Shown: positions 18,068 to 26,630 of the stretch, one piece after another
Numbering within the stretch: position 1 is the first letter of the stretch
How the letters are laid out: every line of letters starts with the position of its first letter
From: Lewinellaceae bacterium
GTDB lineage: Bacteria > Bacteroidota > Bacteroidia > Chitinophagales > Saprospiraceae
Assembly (NCBI GenBank): GCA_016716135.1
Contig: JADJWX010000012.1
Coordinates: forward strand, 62,001 to 126,000
Length of the DNA stretch: 64,000 bases
Direction: 5' to 3'
Translations under genes and position numbers: made by a program
The notes under the pieces: model-generated
Seen by the model: the letters and a program-made list of their open reading frames with translations, nothing else
What the model was told of the DNA's origin: nothing
Database searches by the model: none

Positions 18068-21000
18068 TTACCGCTGTACGACCAGTTTGCCTGCCAGTAG
18101 CCCCTTCACACCGGCAATTTTCACCACATATACTCCATTTGATAACCTTAATTCAGTTACTGGAATCGGGCTCGATAGTTCGGGCACGGATTGCCGGTAA
18201 CAGACCTGCCCTGCCAGGTTTGCGATCTCAAGTGTGCCCGGGCCGTATAGCCGGCTGCCAGCTGTATAAACTGTAAAGCCGGATGGCGCCGGATTAGGCA
18301 CGATGCGCAGGCTATTGCGGACTTGCTGCTGATCGCCGGGTTGATCGGTCGAAACCGCAATGGTGATGAGGCCCGATTTGACGGTGTTGGTGATGATTGG
18401 CTCGTTAAAATCGAAATAGATCGCGGCTCTATTTTGAACAAAGTAGTTAGACCGGTAGGCCTTGTTTCGCTGAATGGCAAAGGAGACAAACCCGTGACTC
18501 CCGGCTTCGTCCGACAGGCTGTCGGGCAGATCGATGGGCTCGAACAGGATTTCCAACAGGCGGCCCGGCAACAACCTGAAGTCCGAAACCGGGTGGCTGG
18601 AAGCGACCAAACGCAGGGTCGTGAGTTGAAGCGCTGTGTCGAGTTGGTCGGTGATGCGTACCCGACTGGCCGATGCGGTGCCGGTGTTCTGAAAGCGGAT
18701 CGTGTAGTGCAGTTCCTTCCCGGCGACAACTTCGGCAGCAGTGAGGCCCAGGGGCGGGTCTACCAGTTTGTCGTTGGGATCGAAGGAGCCGACCACGGTG
18801 TCGCAAAGCACCAGATGGTTGTTCCAAGGGGTGGCGTCCGGTGCGTCGGGTTCGACGTGGGCATAATTTTTTACCAGGCTGCCCAGCGGCACCGTGGGTT
18901 CAATGTAGCCGGTCACGCTAATCCCCCGTTTTTCAAATAAAAGAAGTTGCGTGAACTCCCAGATCAGGCTGTCGCCGCCGATGATCGCTGAAGGCGCCGG
19001 GTCGGCTGCGATAAATTGAAAATTGGGATCGAGTTTGAGTGAAATAGCGCCATCGGCCGGGAGGGTTCCGTCGTTGGCGATTTGCAAGTGGGTATTCAAA
19101 TTAAAGCCTGGCCGCGGGCGCCCGGCAAAGTTGCCCGCGATGGATACATCCAGAATGTCGGCGCTGAAGTGCACGCCGAAATTGCGGTCGGTGCCGCTGC
19201 CGCTCACCAAGTGGTACGGCGGGTTGATCAGATCGACATATGGGGAGTTGACTTTTACCCGCAAGGTGTCGGTACTGCCAGGTGTACTGCCGATGGCATA
19301 GCTGCCGTCGTCCTTGGTTGTGGTCATCCAGAATGGGTGCCAGGCAGTGGGTTCATGTACCTGCACCTGCACCCCAGGCAGGGGTGTTTCGCCGGGGTTG
19401 AAAAGCCCGTCGTTGTTGTCGTCTTTGAAAACGAAGCCCGAGGAGAGCGCGCCGTATTGCTCCGGCAAGCCGGTTTTAACCACACCGCCGCCAAAACTGC
19501 CCCGATAAAAAGTGGTATCCACCAGGGCTAAATAGTCGTAGGGAAGGTATTGTACGGGAAGCCAGGTCTGGCAGGCGTCAATGGAGACAAACAAGCCGAT
19601 TTCCGTATCATAGTAGTAATACCGTCCGTCTTTTTGCCAGATGTTGCCCCGGTAAAGTTCGTCGTGTGACAAAAGAATATCGATATCCGGTAATCCGTCG
19701 TTGGCGTAGATCCACTGGCTACCATCGGTCGAATAATACAACAAACGCTGGTTTCCCGACTTGGCGCCTTCCAGAAACAGGCGTTCTTCAGTTGCGGCAA
19801 TTTTATAGGGGAATAGTCCGGCCGGGAAAGACTCCAATTCCCAACTCGCACCCAGGTTGCTGCTTGAAAACAAGCCTGCCCCGATGTCCCGTATACCGTA
19901 GTGTTTTCCCTTGAAAAATACAACCTGGCTGGGAGCATAACCGGCGCTGGTCCAGGTTTCCCCCAAATCCGTTGACCGAAGGTCGGACGAAAAATCGCCT
20001 TTGACTATCAGCACCTCGTCGAGCCAGATCAGTTTTTTAACCGAACCCCAGCCGCCCATCGATTGGTAGGGCAAAATCGTGTCCCAGGAAAAACCGTCGT
20101 CGGTGGACAGGTAAAACCGGTCGGAATACAACTCCAGCGCTGCAATAGCACCGGATGGGCTGGAAACTACTTGGTTATAGTAGTGCTTGGGCATAGGCAA
20201 GGAACTGGTATTATTCCAGGTTTTAGCATCCAAGTCATAGGCAAATACCCCGTTCCCGCAAACGGCCCAAAGCTCGGTATCGTTGGCATCGAGGAAATAT
20301 ACAGCGGCGGAATACAGGCCTTCATTGGCTGGTAGGAGTAGGTTAGTTGTTTCGTCCAGCCGGAATACGCCCTGGTTGTAGGAGGCGCTGAGCAGGCGGC
20401 CGCCGGCTTTCCCGAGGTCGAGCATGTTGTAGTCATTGGGTATAGGCACACTTTTCCAGGTGTAGCCGAAATCCTCGGTGTACATCAGTCCGGTACTACC
20501 GGCATCCTTGTAAATGCGGTCGCCGAGTTGGACGAAGGCGCCGGAACTGTTGTTGAATTGAATAGGTGTTTTTTTCCAGGTTGCGCCGCCGTCGTTGGAG
20601 CCCCAGAGGTTGTTCTCCGTAGCGAACAACAAGTGCGGGCCGGTGGCAAACATGTCGTTGGCATATTCCTGGGCGCCGAAATCGGGTGATACCAGCTCCC
20701 AGTCTACGCCATTTGCCGCCAGGCGCCAGAATTTGTTATACCATGCCACGTACAATTTATCGTCGAAGGCCCAAACATCGTAGGCGTACTGGCCGGGCGG
20801 GGCAATGCTTTCCCAAGTCTGACCGTCATCGGTACTGCGGTGGATGGTATTGCCCACGCCGTCGGGTACGTAGATGCCGTGGGAACAAACTGCCATTTGG
20901 GAAAAGCTGCCGCCGTAGAAGGTTGGAGGCAGCGTGCCTTCCGTCCAGCTAAGGCCGTTGTCGTGGCTGACCAGGAAGCGCAAAGGCTCTGCACCGGTAT

Positions 21001-21262
21001 TAAAGCCATAACCTTGCAAGGCGGCAATGGTGGCAGGTGAAGTGGCGATAGGCCAGAGGTTGGCGTAGGGAAGTTGCTCCCAACTCAGGCCATCGGCACT
21101 GCGGTAGAGGTTGTATTCATCCGGATAAAAGGCATACTGGTCATTGTAATAGAGGTACCAGGTTGCGCCGCCTTCCGGGCCGTTGGTGTGTTGCCAGTTG
21201 ATCTGGCAAAAAAGGTTGGAAGACAAGCAGGTAAACAGCAACAGGAATAGGGGTGATTTCAT
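18068..21262 (-). CDS. T9SS-exported Asp-box (BNR) beta-propeller protein
   Basis: 1064 residues with a signal peptide (PLFLLLFTCLSSNLFCQ). Residues about 20-620 hold many Asp-box repeats of the S-x-D-x-G-x-x-W type (STDDGQTWE, SNDGGATWK, STDDGFSWD), typical of sialidase or VPS10-like propellers. An SdrD/Cna-B-like domain follows (GFVFKDDNNDGLFNPGETPL), then a DUF7619-type region (FDPNDK...YTIRFQNTGTA...IYFDFNEPIITN). A C-terminal T9SS type A sorting domain closes it (IVPNPAPSGF...LSNGVYVVKI). It should pass through the type IX system and be displayed on or released from the surface. No catalytic residues are evident, so the role may be adhesion or binding. Confidence 0.85.
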   Translation of the reverse strand: MKSPLFLLLFTCLSSNLFCQINWQHTNGPEGGATWYLYYNDQYAFYPDEYNLYRSADGLSWEQLPYANLWPIATSPATIAALQGYGFNTGAEPLRFLVSHDNGLSWTEGTLPPTFYGGSFSQMAVCSHGIYVPDGVGNTIHRSTDDGQTWESIAPPGQYAYDVWAFDDKLYVAWYNKFWRLAANGVDWELVSPDFGAQEYANDMFATGPHLLFATENNLWGSNDGGATWKKTPIQFNNSSGAFVQLGDRIYKDAGSTGLMYTEDFGYTWKSVPIPNDYNMLDLGKAGGRLLSASYNQGVFRLDETTNLLLPANEGLYSAAVYFLDANDTELWAVCGNGVFAYDLDAKTWNNTSSLPMPKHYYNQVVSSPSGAIAALELYSDRFYLSTDDGFSWDTILPYQSMGGWGSVKKLIWLDEVLIVKGDFSSDLRSTDLGETWTSAGYAPSQVVFFKGKHYGIRDIGAGLFSSSNLGASWELESFPAGLFPYKIAATEERLFLEGAKSGNQRLLYYSTDGSQWIYANDGLPDIDILLSHDELYRGNIWQKDGRYYYYDTEIGLFVSIDACQTWLPVQYLPYDYLALVDTTFYRGSFGGGVVKTGLPEQYGALSSGFVFKDDNNDGLFNPGETPLPGVQVQVHEPTAWHPFWMTTTKDDGSYAIGSTPGSTDTLRVKVNSPYVDLINPPYHLVSGSGTDRNFGVHFSADILDVSIAGNFAGRPRPGFNLNTHLQIANDGTLPADGAISLKLDPNFQFIAADPAPSAIIGGDSLIWEFTQLLLFEKRGISVTGYIEPTVPLGSLVKNYAHVEPDAPDATPWNNHLVLCDTVVGSFDPNDKLVDPPLGLTAAEVVAGKELHYTIRFQNTGTASASRVRITDQLDTALQLTTLRLVASSHPVSDFRLLPGRLLEILFEPIDLPDSLSDEAGSHGFVSFAIQRNKAYRSNYFVQNRAAIYFDFNEPIITNTVKSGLITIAVSTDQPGDQQQVRNSLRIVPNPAPSGFTVYTAGSRLYGPGTLEIANLAGQVCYRQSVPELSSPIPVTELRLSNGVYVVKIAGVKGLLAGKLVVQR

Positions 21263-21296
21263 CGTGGAAACGTTTTATGGTGTACAAAAGGGCAAA

Positions 21297-21870
21297 AAAC
21301 ATGAGTCATTCCGAATTTTTCCATAAAAAAGACCTCGGAGAAGTCAAATATTTGTAGAAATGCTCCGGTTACCCGTTGCCCGACCTCGGAGAGGTCGAAT
21401 ATCCAGGTGCTAACTCCTGCACAAGCGACCTCTCTACCGGCGTGCAACGGCAAGTTATATTTAGGATTCCCCTTTTCGAGCAGACAGGTTCCTCGCTGCA
21501 CTCGGAATGACAAGACCACCTTATAAGAATCCGGGGGGCGAAAGATTTGGAAAAAGGGAACATTGCCTCGCCCCCCAGTTTTGGCCTCAGCCTATCCCAC
21601 TATGGTTGGGCTAAAAGAAAGGGGCGACGAAATGTTGCTTTACCGGGTTTTACCGCCCCTCCCTGTTTTATTTAATACGCCTTGTCATTCCGAGCGCAGC
21701 GAGGAACCTGCACAAGCGTAAGGGAGAAATGCTAAAAGCCAAATGGTTACCACAAATATTACCAATCATTGCACGCCGGTACCGAGGTCGTCGATCGCCC
21801 TTAAATCTCTGATCGACAAATATTTGACTTCTCCGAAGTCATTTTAAAAATTCGGGATTACTCATGTTTA
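21297..21870. repeat. Long palindromic element, copy C (complete)
   Basis: The best-bounded copy. The left end is AACATGAGTCATTCCG and the right end CGGGATTACTCATGTT, with GACCTCGGAGAAGTC and GACTTCTCCGAAGTC palindromes and AAATATTTGT just inside. The core 21427-21789 (363 bases) matches A1 and B almost base for base in the same orientation. An extra nested piece (21383-21426) pairs with the left flank of the core. It fills the gap between the T9SS gene start and the mutase stop. The open frames in it are chance translations of a palindrome. Confidence 0.85.
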
Positions 21871-21963
21871 AAGTCGGGTGAAAGGCGAGGTTATACAAAA
21901 CAAGTTGGGTTGACAACTTCAAAACCAGGCTGTTTCCCGGAGGAAATCAAGTGACGCTCTGGC

Positions 21964-24168
21964 CTACGCTCCCAACAACCCCAACAACTCCGCTGCCGCC
22001 CGCGCAATCACCGTGCCCGGTCCGAACACCGCCGCCACGCCGGCTTTTTTCAAAAAATCATAATCATCGGGCGGGATCACCCCGCCGACCACCACGAGGA
22101 TGTCCTCGCGGCCCAGCTTTTTCAGCTCGGCAATGGCTTGCGGCGCCAGCGTTTTGTGGCCGGCTGCCAGGGAAGAAATGCCCAGGATGTGCACGTCGTT
22201 TTCGGCAGCCTGGCGGGCAGCTTCAGCGGGCGTCTGGAAGAGCGGGCCGATATCTACATCAAAACCCAGATCGGCGAAGGCCGTGGCGATCACCTTGGCG
22301 CCGCGGTCGTGGCCGTCCTGCCCGAGTTTGGCCACCAGGATGCGCGGGCGCCGGCCTTCCTGCTCGGCGAAGGTGTCGGACATTGCCCGCGCTTTTTCAA
22401 AATCATCATTTTTTTCCATAGCTCCGGCATAAACGCCCGCAACCGTGCGGGTAGTGGCGGTATAGCGCCCGAAGGCTTTTTCCATGGCCAGGGAAATCTC
22501 GCCCAGTGTGGCGCGGGCGCGGGCGGCCTGGATGGCCAGTTCCAATAGGTTAACCCCGGCCACATCCTCTCCCCCCGGGGGGAGGGGGGCTTGATTCGGG
22601 CTTTCGTTTGATTTTTGGATGTTGGGATGTCTAACAGTTGCTGGGGGCGTATCCCCCTCTTCCCGGGGGGAGAGGATGGGGGTGGGGTTGCGCGCAGCAT
22701 TTTCCAAATTCACCAACGCCGCCCGTACCGCCGCCTCATCCCGGCCGGCTTTCACCGCCATGATCCCGCGAATCTGCCCCTCCCGCACCGCTGTATTGTC
22801 CACCTCCAGGATGTCAAATTTTACGTCATCGCGTACCTGGAACACGTTCACGCCCACAATCTGCTCTTGACCGGAGTCGATACGGGCTTGTTTGCGGGCG
22901 GCGGCTTCCTCAATGCGCAGCTTGGGCAGGCCGTCTTCGATGGCTTTGGCCATGCCGCCCAGTTTTTCCACTTCCTCGATGAGTGCCCAGGCTTTTTCCA
23001 CCAATTGTTGCGTCAGGGTTTCCACAAAATACGAGCCTGCCCAGGGATCAACCGCGCGGCACACATCGCTTTCTTTTTGGATAAACAACTGCGTGTCGCG
23101 GGCAATTTTTGCCGAAAAATCGGTGGGCAGGGCAATGGCCTCATCGAAAGAATTGGTGTGCAAACTTTGTGTGCCGCCCAACACGGCCGCCATGCCCTCG
23201 ATGCAGGTGCGCGCCACGTTGTTGAAGGCGTCCTGCTCGGTGAGCGACCAGCCGCTGGTTTGGCAGTGCGTGCGCAGGGCCAGGCTTTTGCTGTCTTTCG
23301 GGTTGAATTGTTTGACCAGTTTGGCCCAGAGCAAACGCCCGGCACGCAGCTTGGCAATTTCCACAAAATGATTCATGCCGATGCCCCAGAAAAAGGAAAG
23401 CCGCGGTGCGAAATCGTCGATGTCGAGCCCGGCAGCCAGCCCCGTGCGGATGTACTCCAACCCGTCGGCCAGGGTGTACGCCAGCTCCAGTTCGGCCGGG
23501 GCGCCGGCTTCGTGCATGTGGTAGCCGGAAATGGAGATGGAGTTGAATTTCGGCATGTTGCGGGCGCAGTAGGCGAAAATATCGCCGATGATCCGCATAG
23601 ATGCTGCGGGCGGGTAGATGTAGGTATTGCGCACCATGAACTCCTTGAGAATGTCGTTCTGGATGGTGCCGCTCAGTTGTTCCGGCGCCACGCCCTGTTC
23701 CTCGGCGGCTACGATGAAAAAAGCCATGATGGGAATGACGGCGCCGTTCATAGTCATGGACACCGACATCTGGTCGAGCGGAATCTGGTCGAACAGCATT
23801 TTCATATCCTCTACCGTATCGATGGCCACGCCGGCTTTGCCCACATCGCCCTCCACGCGCGGGTGGTCGCTGTCGTAACCGCGGTGGGTGGCCAGGTCGA
23901 AGGCAACCGAAAGGCCTTTTTGCCCGGCGGCGAGGTTGCGGCGGTAAAAGGCGTTGCTTTCTTCGGCGGTGGAAAAACCGGCATACTGGCGGATCGTCCA
24001 GGGCCGGGTGACGTACATGCTGGCGTAGGGGCCGCCGAGGAAAGGCGGGAGGCCGGCAGTGAATTTTAGATTGCGGATTGCGGATTGCGGATTACGGATT
24101 GCCGCTTTCGCGTGTTCCGGCCGCAGGTTGAGGTCGAGTTTTATGTTGGAAAAATCCGGAGTGGGCAT
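21964..24168 (-). CDS. scpA: Methylmalonyl-CoA mutase, single-chain, with two low-complexity insertions
   Basis: 734 residues. It interconverts succinyl-CoA and (R)-methylmalonyl-CoA using adenosylcobalamin. The TIM-barrel part is well conserved (RPWTIRQYAGFSTAEESN, FDLATHRGYDSDHPRV, GTIQNDILKEFMVRNTYI, HCQTSGWSLTEQD). The C-terminal B12 domain has the cobalt-ligand motif DGHDRG. Two parts are abnormal. Near residues 22-35 the usual PEGI.VKPLYT segment is absent and a tandem NPQSAIRN-coding stretch stands instead. At about 493-536 an extra segment (PTPILSPREEG...PLPPGGED) separates barrel and B12 domain where relatives have a few residues. Both keep the frame. The B12-proximal and catalytic motifs remain, so the protein may still work. 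Confidence 0.92.
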   Translation of the reverse strand: MPTPDFSNIKLDLNLRPEHAKAAIRNPQSAIRNLKFTAGLPPFLGGPYASMYVTRPWTIRQYAGFSTAEESNAFYRRNLAAGQKGLSVAFDLATHRGYDSDHPRVEGDVGKAGVAIDTVEDMKMLFDQIPLDQMSVSMTMNGAVIPIMAFFIVAAEEQGVAPEQLSGTIQNDILKEFMVRNTYIYPPAASMRIIGDIFAYCARNMPKFNSISISGYHMHEAGAPAELELAYTLADGLEYIRTGLAAGLDIDDFAPRLSFFWGIGMNHFVEIAKLRAGRLLWAKLVKQFNPKDSKSLALRTHCQTSGWSLTEQDAFNNVARTCIEGMAAVLGGTQSLHTNSFDEAIALPTDFSAKIARDTQLFIQKESDVCRAVDPWAGSYFVETLTQQLVEKAWALIEEVEKLGGMAKAIEDGLPKLRIEEAAARKQARIDSGQEQIVGVNVFQVRDDVKFDILEVDNTAVREGQIRGIMAVKAGRDEAAVRAALVNLENAARNPTPILSPREEGDTPPATVRHPNIQKSNESPNQAPLPPGGEDVAGVNLLELAIQAARARATLGEISLAMEKAFGRYTATTRTVAGVYAGAMEKNDDFEKARAMSDTFAEQEGRRPRILVAKLGQDGHDRGAKVIATAFADLGFDVDIGPLFQTPAEAARQAAENDVHILGISSLAAGHKTLAPQAIAELKKLGREDILVVVGGVIPPDDYDFLKKAGVAAVFGPGTVIARAAAELLGLLGA
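22563..22690. repeat. Palindromic element inserted in frame in the mutase gene
   Basis: Perfect 17-base inverted arms, CATCCTCTCCCCCCGGG (22563-22579) and its complement (22662-22678), enclose 82 bases. Beyond the right arm comes TGGGGGTGGGGTT (22677-22689), the complement of the 13-mer found in the intergenic element at 10000-10012, so both belong to one family. The insert adds about 43 residues between the catalytic barrel and the B12 domain without breaking the frame. Confidence 0.8.
24070..24104. repeat. Heptanucleotide tandem repeat inside the mutase gene
   Basis: Five 7-base units: ATTGCGG three times, then ATTACGG and ATTGCCG. In the coding direction this gives a NPQSAIRN-type peptide near residue 25, in place of the conserved N-terminal segment of the enzyme. 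Confidence 0.8.
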
Positions 24169-24186
24169 AAGTATCTTGTGCTTGAC

Positions 24187-24216
24187 TTGATCGGGGTAAA
24201 TATCGGGATAAGTTTG
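24187..24216 (+). promoter_or_regulatory. Promoter for the TlpA-like gene
   Basis: TTG (24187-24189), a 19-base spacer and TAAGTTTG (24209-24216) match the Bacteroidota consensus exactly. The start would be near 24223, about 65-70 bases before the coding region at 24287. Confidence 0.6.
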
Positions 24217-24286
24217 TATTCGGCTTGGTTAGACAACCCCGGCGCGCGTTTTTTCGTCAAAGAAATAACCGAAAATACATGCAATT

Positions 24287-25504
24287 ATGACCATGAAAAC
24301 ATTTTGGACGTTTTTGTTTTTTAGCGGTATTACCGCTGCTTGTTCTGCCCAAACGGTTGACGGAACACCCCTGATCCACGCGCTCAACGAGCGGATGGCC
24401 GCTCAAAAAAACGGCATGTTTACCATCGACGCCCGGTTCAAGTTTGCCGACGGCGAAGACACGATCGCGCACCAGGGGACCTGCTACTTTTTCCGGGAAT
24501 CCAACCCGGATTCCTTTGCGCAATTTGTTGTGGTTTCCGATGACCGGCCGGTTTTGGCTTTCGATGGCAAAACGTTTTTCAATCCTGGGCCGGGGAAAAA
24601 TACTGGGTCACCGACGTGGCCAAACCGGAAGGAAGTGCGCCGTATGCTGCGTGGCAACGTGATGAAAAGCAACCTGATTTACCAGCCTTTCCTCCGCGTG
24701 GACCGGCCAAATTTTAACAGTGGCTCCTTCGAAAACGTACAATTCAGCACCTTGCAGGAAAACGGCCTGAACATGGTTCGCTTAATCATGCGCGACACCA
24801 GCATCGAGGAAGCGCTCGGCGATGTGGAAAACAATAAGATCTATTTCGATGTGCAATACGATATTGCCCTGCCGGACTACTACTTCGTGCGTCGCACCGA
24901 ATCGGTTTGGTTGTTCGACGGCTGGCAGTACGACCGGAAGCTGTTTTCACCCATTGCTCCATTGCCGGAGGGCGCCAAATTTTCGGATTATTTTGACCCG
25001 GAAAAACTGGCGGACCACTACACCTTTGAGCAGCTGGATATGAATGCACCTCTCAAACGGGAAAAGGAGCTGATCAAAACCGGCGACCAACTGCCCGATT
25101 TTGCCCTCACCGACCTGCAAGGGAAAACCATTGCCCTGAACGAACTGAACGATGGACTGATCCTGCTCGATTTTTGGTACAAGGGCTGCTTTCCCTGCCA
25201 GTTGGCCATGCCTAAAATTGAAAACCTGCACCAGAAATACGCCGCCAAAGGGCTGCACGTTTTCGGGGTAAACCCTTTTGATAAAAACAACGAGCAGATC
25301 AAAGACTGGCTGAAAACGCGAAATGTAACCTACAACACCGTTTTTGATCCGGAAAAACAACTGCCCAGCGCCGTCGGCATTCAGGGCTACCCGCTTTTGA
25401 TCATTGCCGACGTCAAAACGAAGGCTGTTTTGTACGTGCATACCGGTTTTAGCGAGGAAATGGAAGCGGAGTTGGAGCCGGTGATCGTTGAAAATTTGCG
25501 GTAG
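24287..25504 (+). CDS. Exported thioredoxin-fold (TlpA/AhpC-type) protein with N-terminal LolA-like domain
   Basis: 405 residues. The start may be the first ATG (MTMKTFW) or the one two codons on. The signal is lipoprotein-like (GITAACSAQ). The N-terminal 240 residues resemble the LolA-type periplasmic fold often found before redoxins (DARFKFADGEDT, a FFNPGPGKN loop, FDVQYDIALPDYY). The C-terminal part is a TlpA-like redoxin: GDQLPDFALTDLQGKTIALNEL, the redox pair in WYKGCFPCQ, and a cis-Pro loop near GIQGYPLLI. It probably reduces or isomerises disulfides in the envelope. It has its own promoter and is followed by a glycosyltransferase gene on the same strand. Confidence 0.8.
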   Translation: MTMKTFWTFLFFSGITAACSAQTVDGTPLIHALNERMAAQKNGMFTIDARFKFADGEDTIAHQGTCYFFRESNPDSFAQFVVVSDDRPVLAFDGKTFFNPGPGKNTGSPTWPNRKEVRRMLRGNVMKSNLIYQPFLRVDRPNFNSGSFENVQFSTLQENGLNMVRLIMRDTSIEEALGDVENNKIYFDVQYDIALPDYYFVRRTESVWLFDGWQYDRKLFSPIAPLPEGAKFSDYFDPEKLADHYTFEQLDMNAPLKREKELIKTGDQLPDFALTDLQGKTIALNELNDGLILLDFWYKGCFPCQLAMPKIENLHQKYAAKGLHVFGVNPFDKNNEQIKDWLKTRNVTYNTVFDPEKQLPSAVGIQGYPLLIIADVKTKAVLYVHTGFSEEMEAELEPVIVENLR

Positions 25505-25606
25505 ATAAAAAATTGATGCCGGAACTTGATGAATTGACTCCGGATCTCGGTGTTCTTTGTGCCATTGTTGTTAATTTTTAAACGTTTCGCGCCAGAGGCG
25601 CGAGTT

Positions 25607-26563
25607 ATGAAAGTAGCCGGTTTTACGTTTATTCGAAACGCCCTGTTGTACGACTACCCCGTGGTGGAAGCCATTACGTCTATCCTGCCGGTATGCGATT
25701 ATTTCGTGGTAGCGGTGGGTAAATCCGACGACGAAACACTCGACCTGGTGCGCGGGATCGCTGACCCGAAGATTCATATTCTGGAAACAGTTTGGGACGA
25801 CAGCCTGCGCGAAGGCGGCCGGGTATTGGCAGAGGAAACGAATAAGGCCTTCGACGCCATACCGGCCGAATATGACTGGTGTTTTTATATCCAGGCCGAC
25901 GAATGTGTGCATGAGAAGGACCTGCCCGCCATCCGGGCCGGCATGGAACGCTGGCTCAACGATCCGGCCACAGACGGGCTGCTGTTCCATTACCGCCATT
26001 TTTACGGTTCATACGACTATGTCGGTGTGAGCCGGCGCTGGTACCGGCGGGAGGTGCGCATCATCCGGAACAACAAGCAGATACGCTCGTACCGGGATGC
26101 ACAGGGGTTTCGCCTTAGCCCAGCCTTTCTTAGCCCAGCCCTTCTTAGCCCAGGCCTTAAGGCCTGGGCTAAGAAGGGCTGGGCTAAGAAAGGGGCTGGG
26201 AAGGCCGAAAAATTACACGTCCGTCAACTCGACGCCCATATACACCACTACGGCTGGGTAAAACACCCGGCGGCACAACAACGCAAACAGGTTGTTTTCA
26301 ACCGGCTGTGGCTCCCCGACGAGAAGGTGCGTGAACTGGTCGGCGACGCCGAAGTGTACAACTACGCAGGCACCGAACCCCTGGAACGTTACGACAGCAC
26401 GCATCCGGCAGTGATGCTGCCGCGCATCCGGGCGGTCAACTGGAAATTTGAAGGGAACCCTGAAGCGGTGCGTTGGAGTTGGAAAGACCGCTTGTCCCGG
26501 ACGCTGGAAGCCTATACCGGCTGGCGGCCCGGGGAGTACAAAAACTATGTGTTGCTGGAGTAA
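25607..26563 (+). CDS. Glycosyltransferase family 2-like protein with in-frame palindromic insert
   Basis: 318 residues from the ATG at 25607, where conservation begins (MKVAGFTFIRNALLYDYP); a longer frame from 25550 looks non-coding. The pattern fits GT2-like enzymes: a start like MKVAGFT.IRN, VVAVGKSDDETLDLV, and the metal-site-like YIQADECVHEKDL. HIHHYGWVKHP lies in the second half. Residues about 169-200 (LSPAFLSPALL...WAKKGWAKKGAG) are encoded by a nearly perfect 80-base palindrome and break an otherwise continuous domain between SYRDAQGFR and KLHVRQLDA. Function of the host protein should be sugar transfer; the acceptor is unknown. A 7-base stem (25587-25603) ends three bases before the ATG and could affect initiation. 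Confidence 0.75.
   Translation: MKVAGFTFIRNALLYDYPVVEAITSILPVCDYFVVAVGKSDDETLDLVRGIADPKIHILETVWDDSLREGGRVLAEETNKAFDAIPAEYDWCFYIQADECVHEKDLPAIRAGMERWLNDPATDGLLFHYRHFYGSYDYVGVSRRWYRREVRIIRNNKQIRSYRDAQGFRLSPAFLSPALLSPGLKAWAKKGWAKKGAGKAEKLHVRQLDAHIHHYGWVKHPAAQQRKQVVFNRLWLPDEKVRELVGDAEVYNYAGTEPLERYDSTHPAVMLPRIRAVNWKFEGNPEAVRWSWKDRLSRTLEAYTGWRPGEYKNYVLLE
26119..26200. repeat. Near-perfect palindrome inside the glycosyltransferase gene
   Basis: Arms of about 40 bases (26119-26158 and 26159-26200) pair with essentially no loop; the centre is CAGGCCTTAAGGCCTG. Each arm holds tandem TTAGCCCAG-type units. A 2-base gap near the outer end is the only clear break. It adds about 30 codons without stop or frameshift. 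Confidence 0.85.
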
Positions 26564-26630
26564 ACCCGGAACTTTTCAAGGACTTCAGCCGTTACGCTGC
26601 TTTCCTTCCACATTAAAATCAAACCTGCTT

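Noticed and set aside
11767..21870. CRISPR array or IS element as explanation for the repeats
   Set aside because: Repeats are long, few, self-complementary and without regular spacers; no cas gene or transposase frame is present.
22615..24069. 484-codon open frame antisense to methylmalonyl-CoA mutase
   Set aside because: Shadow of a highly conserved enzyme gene.
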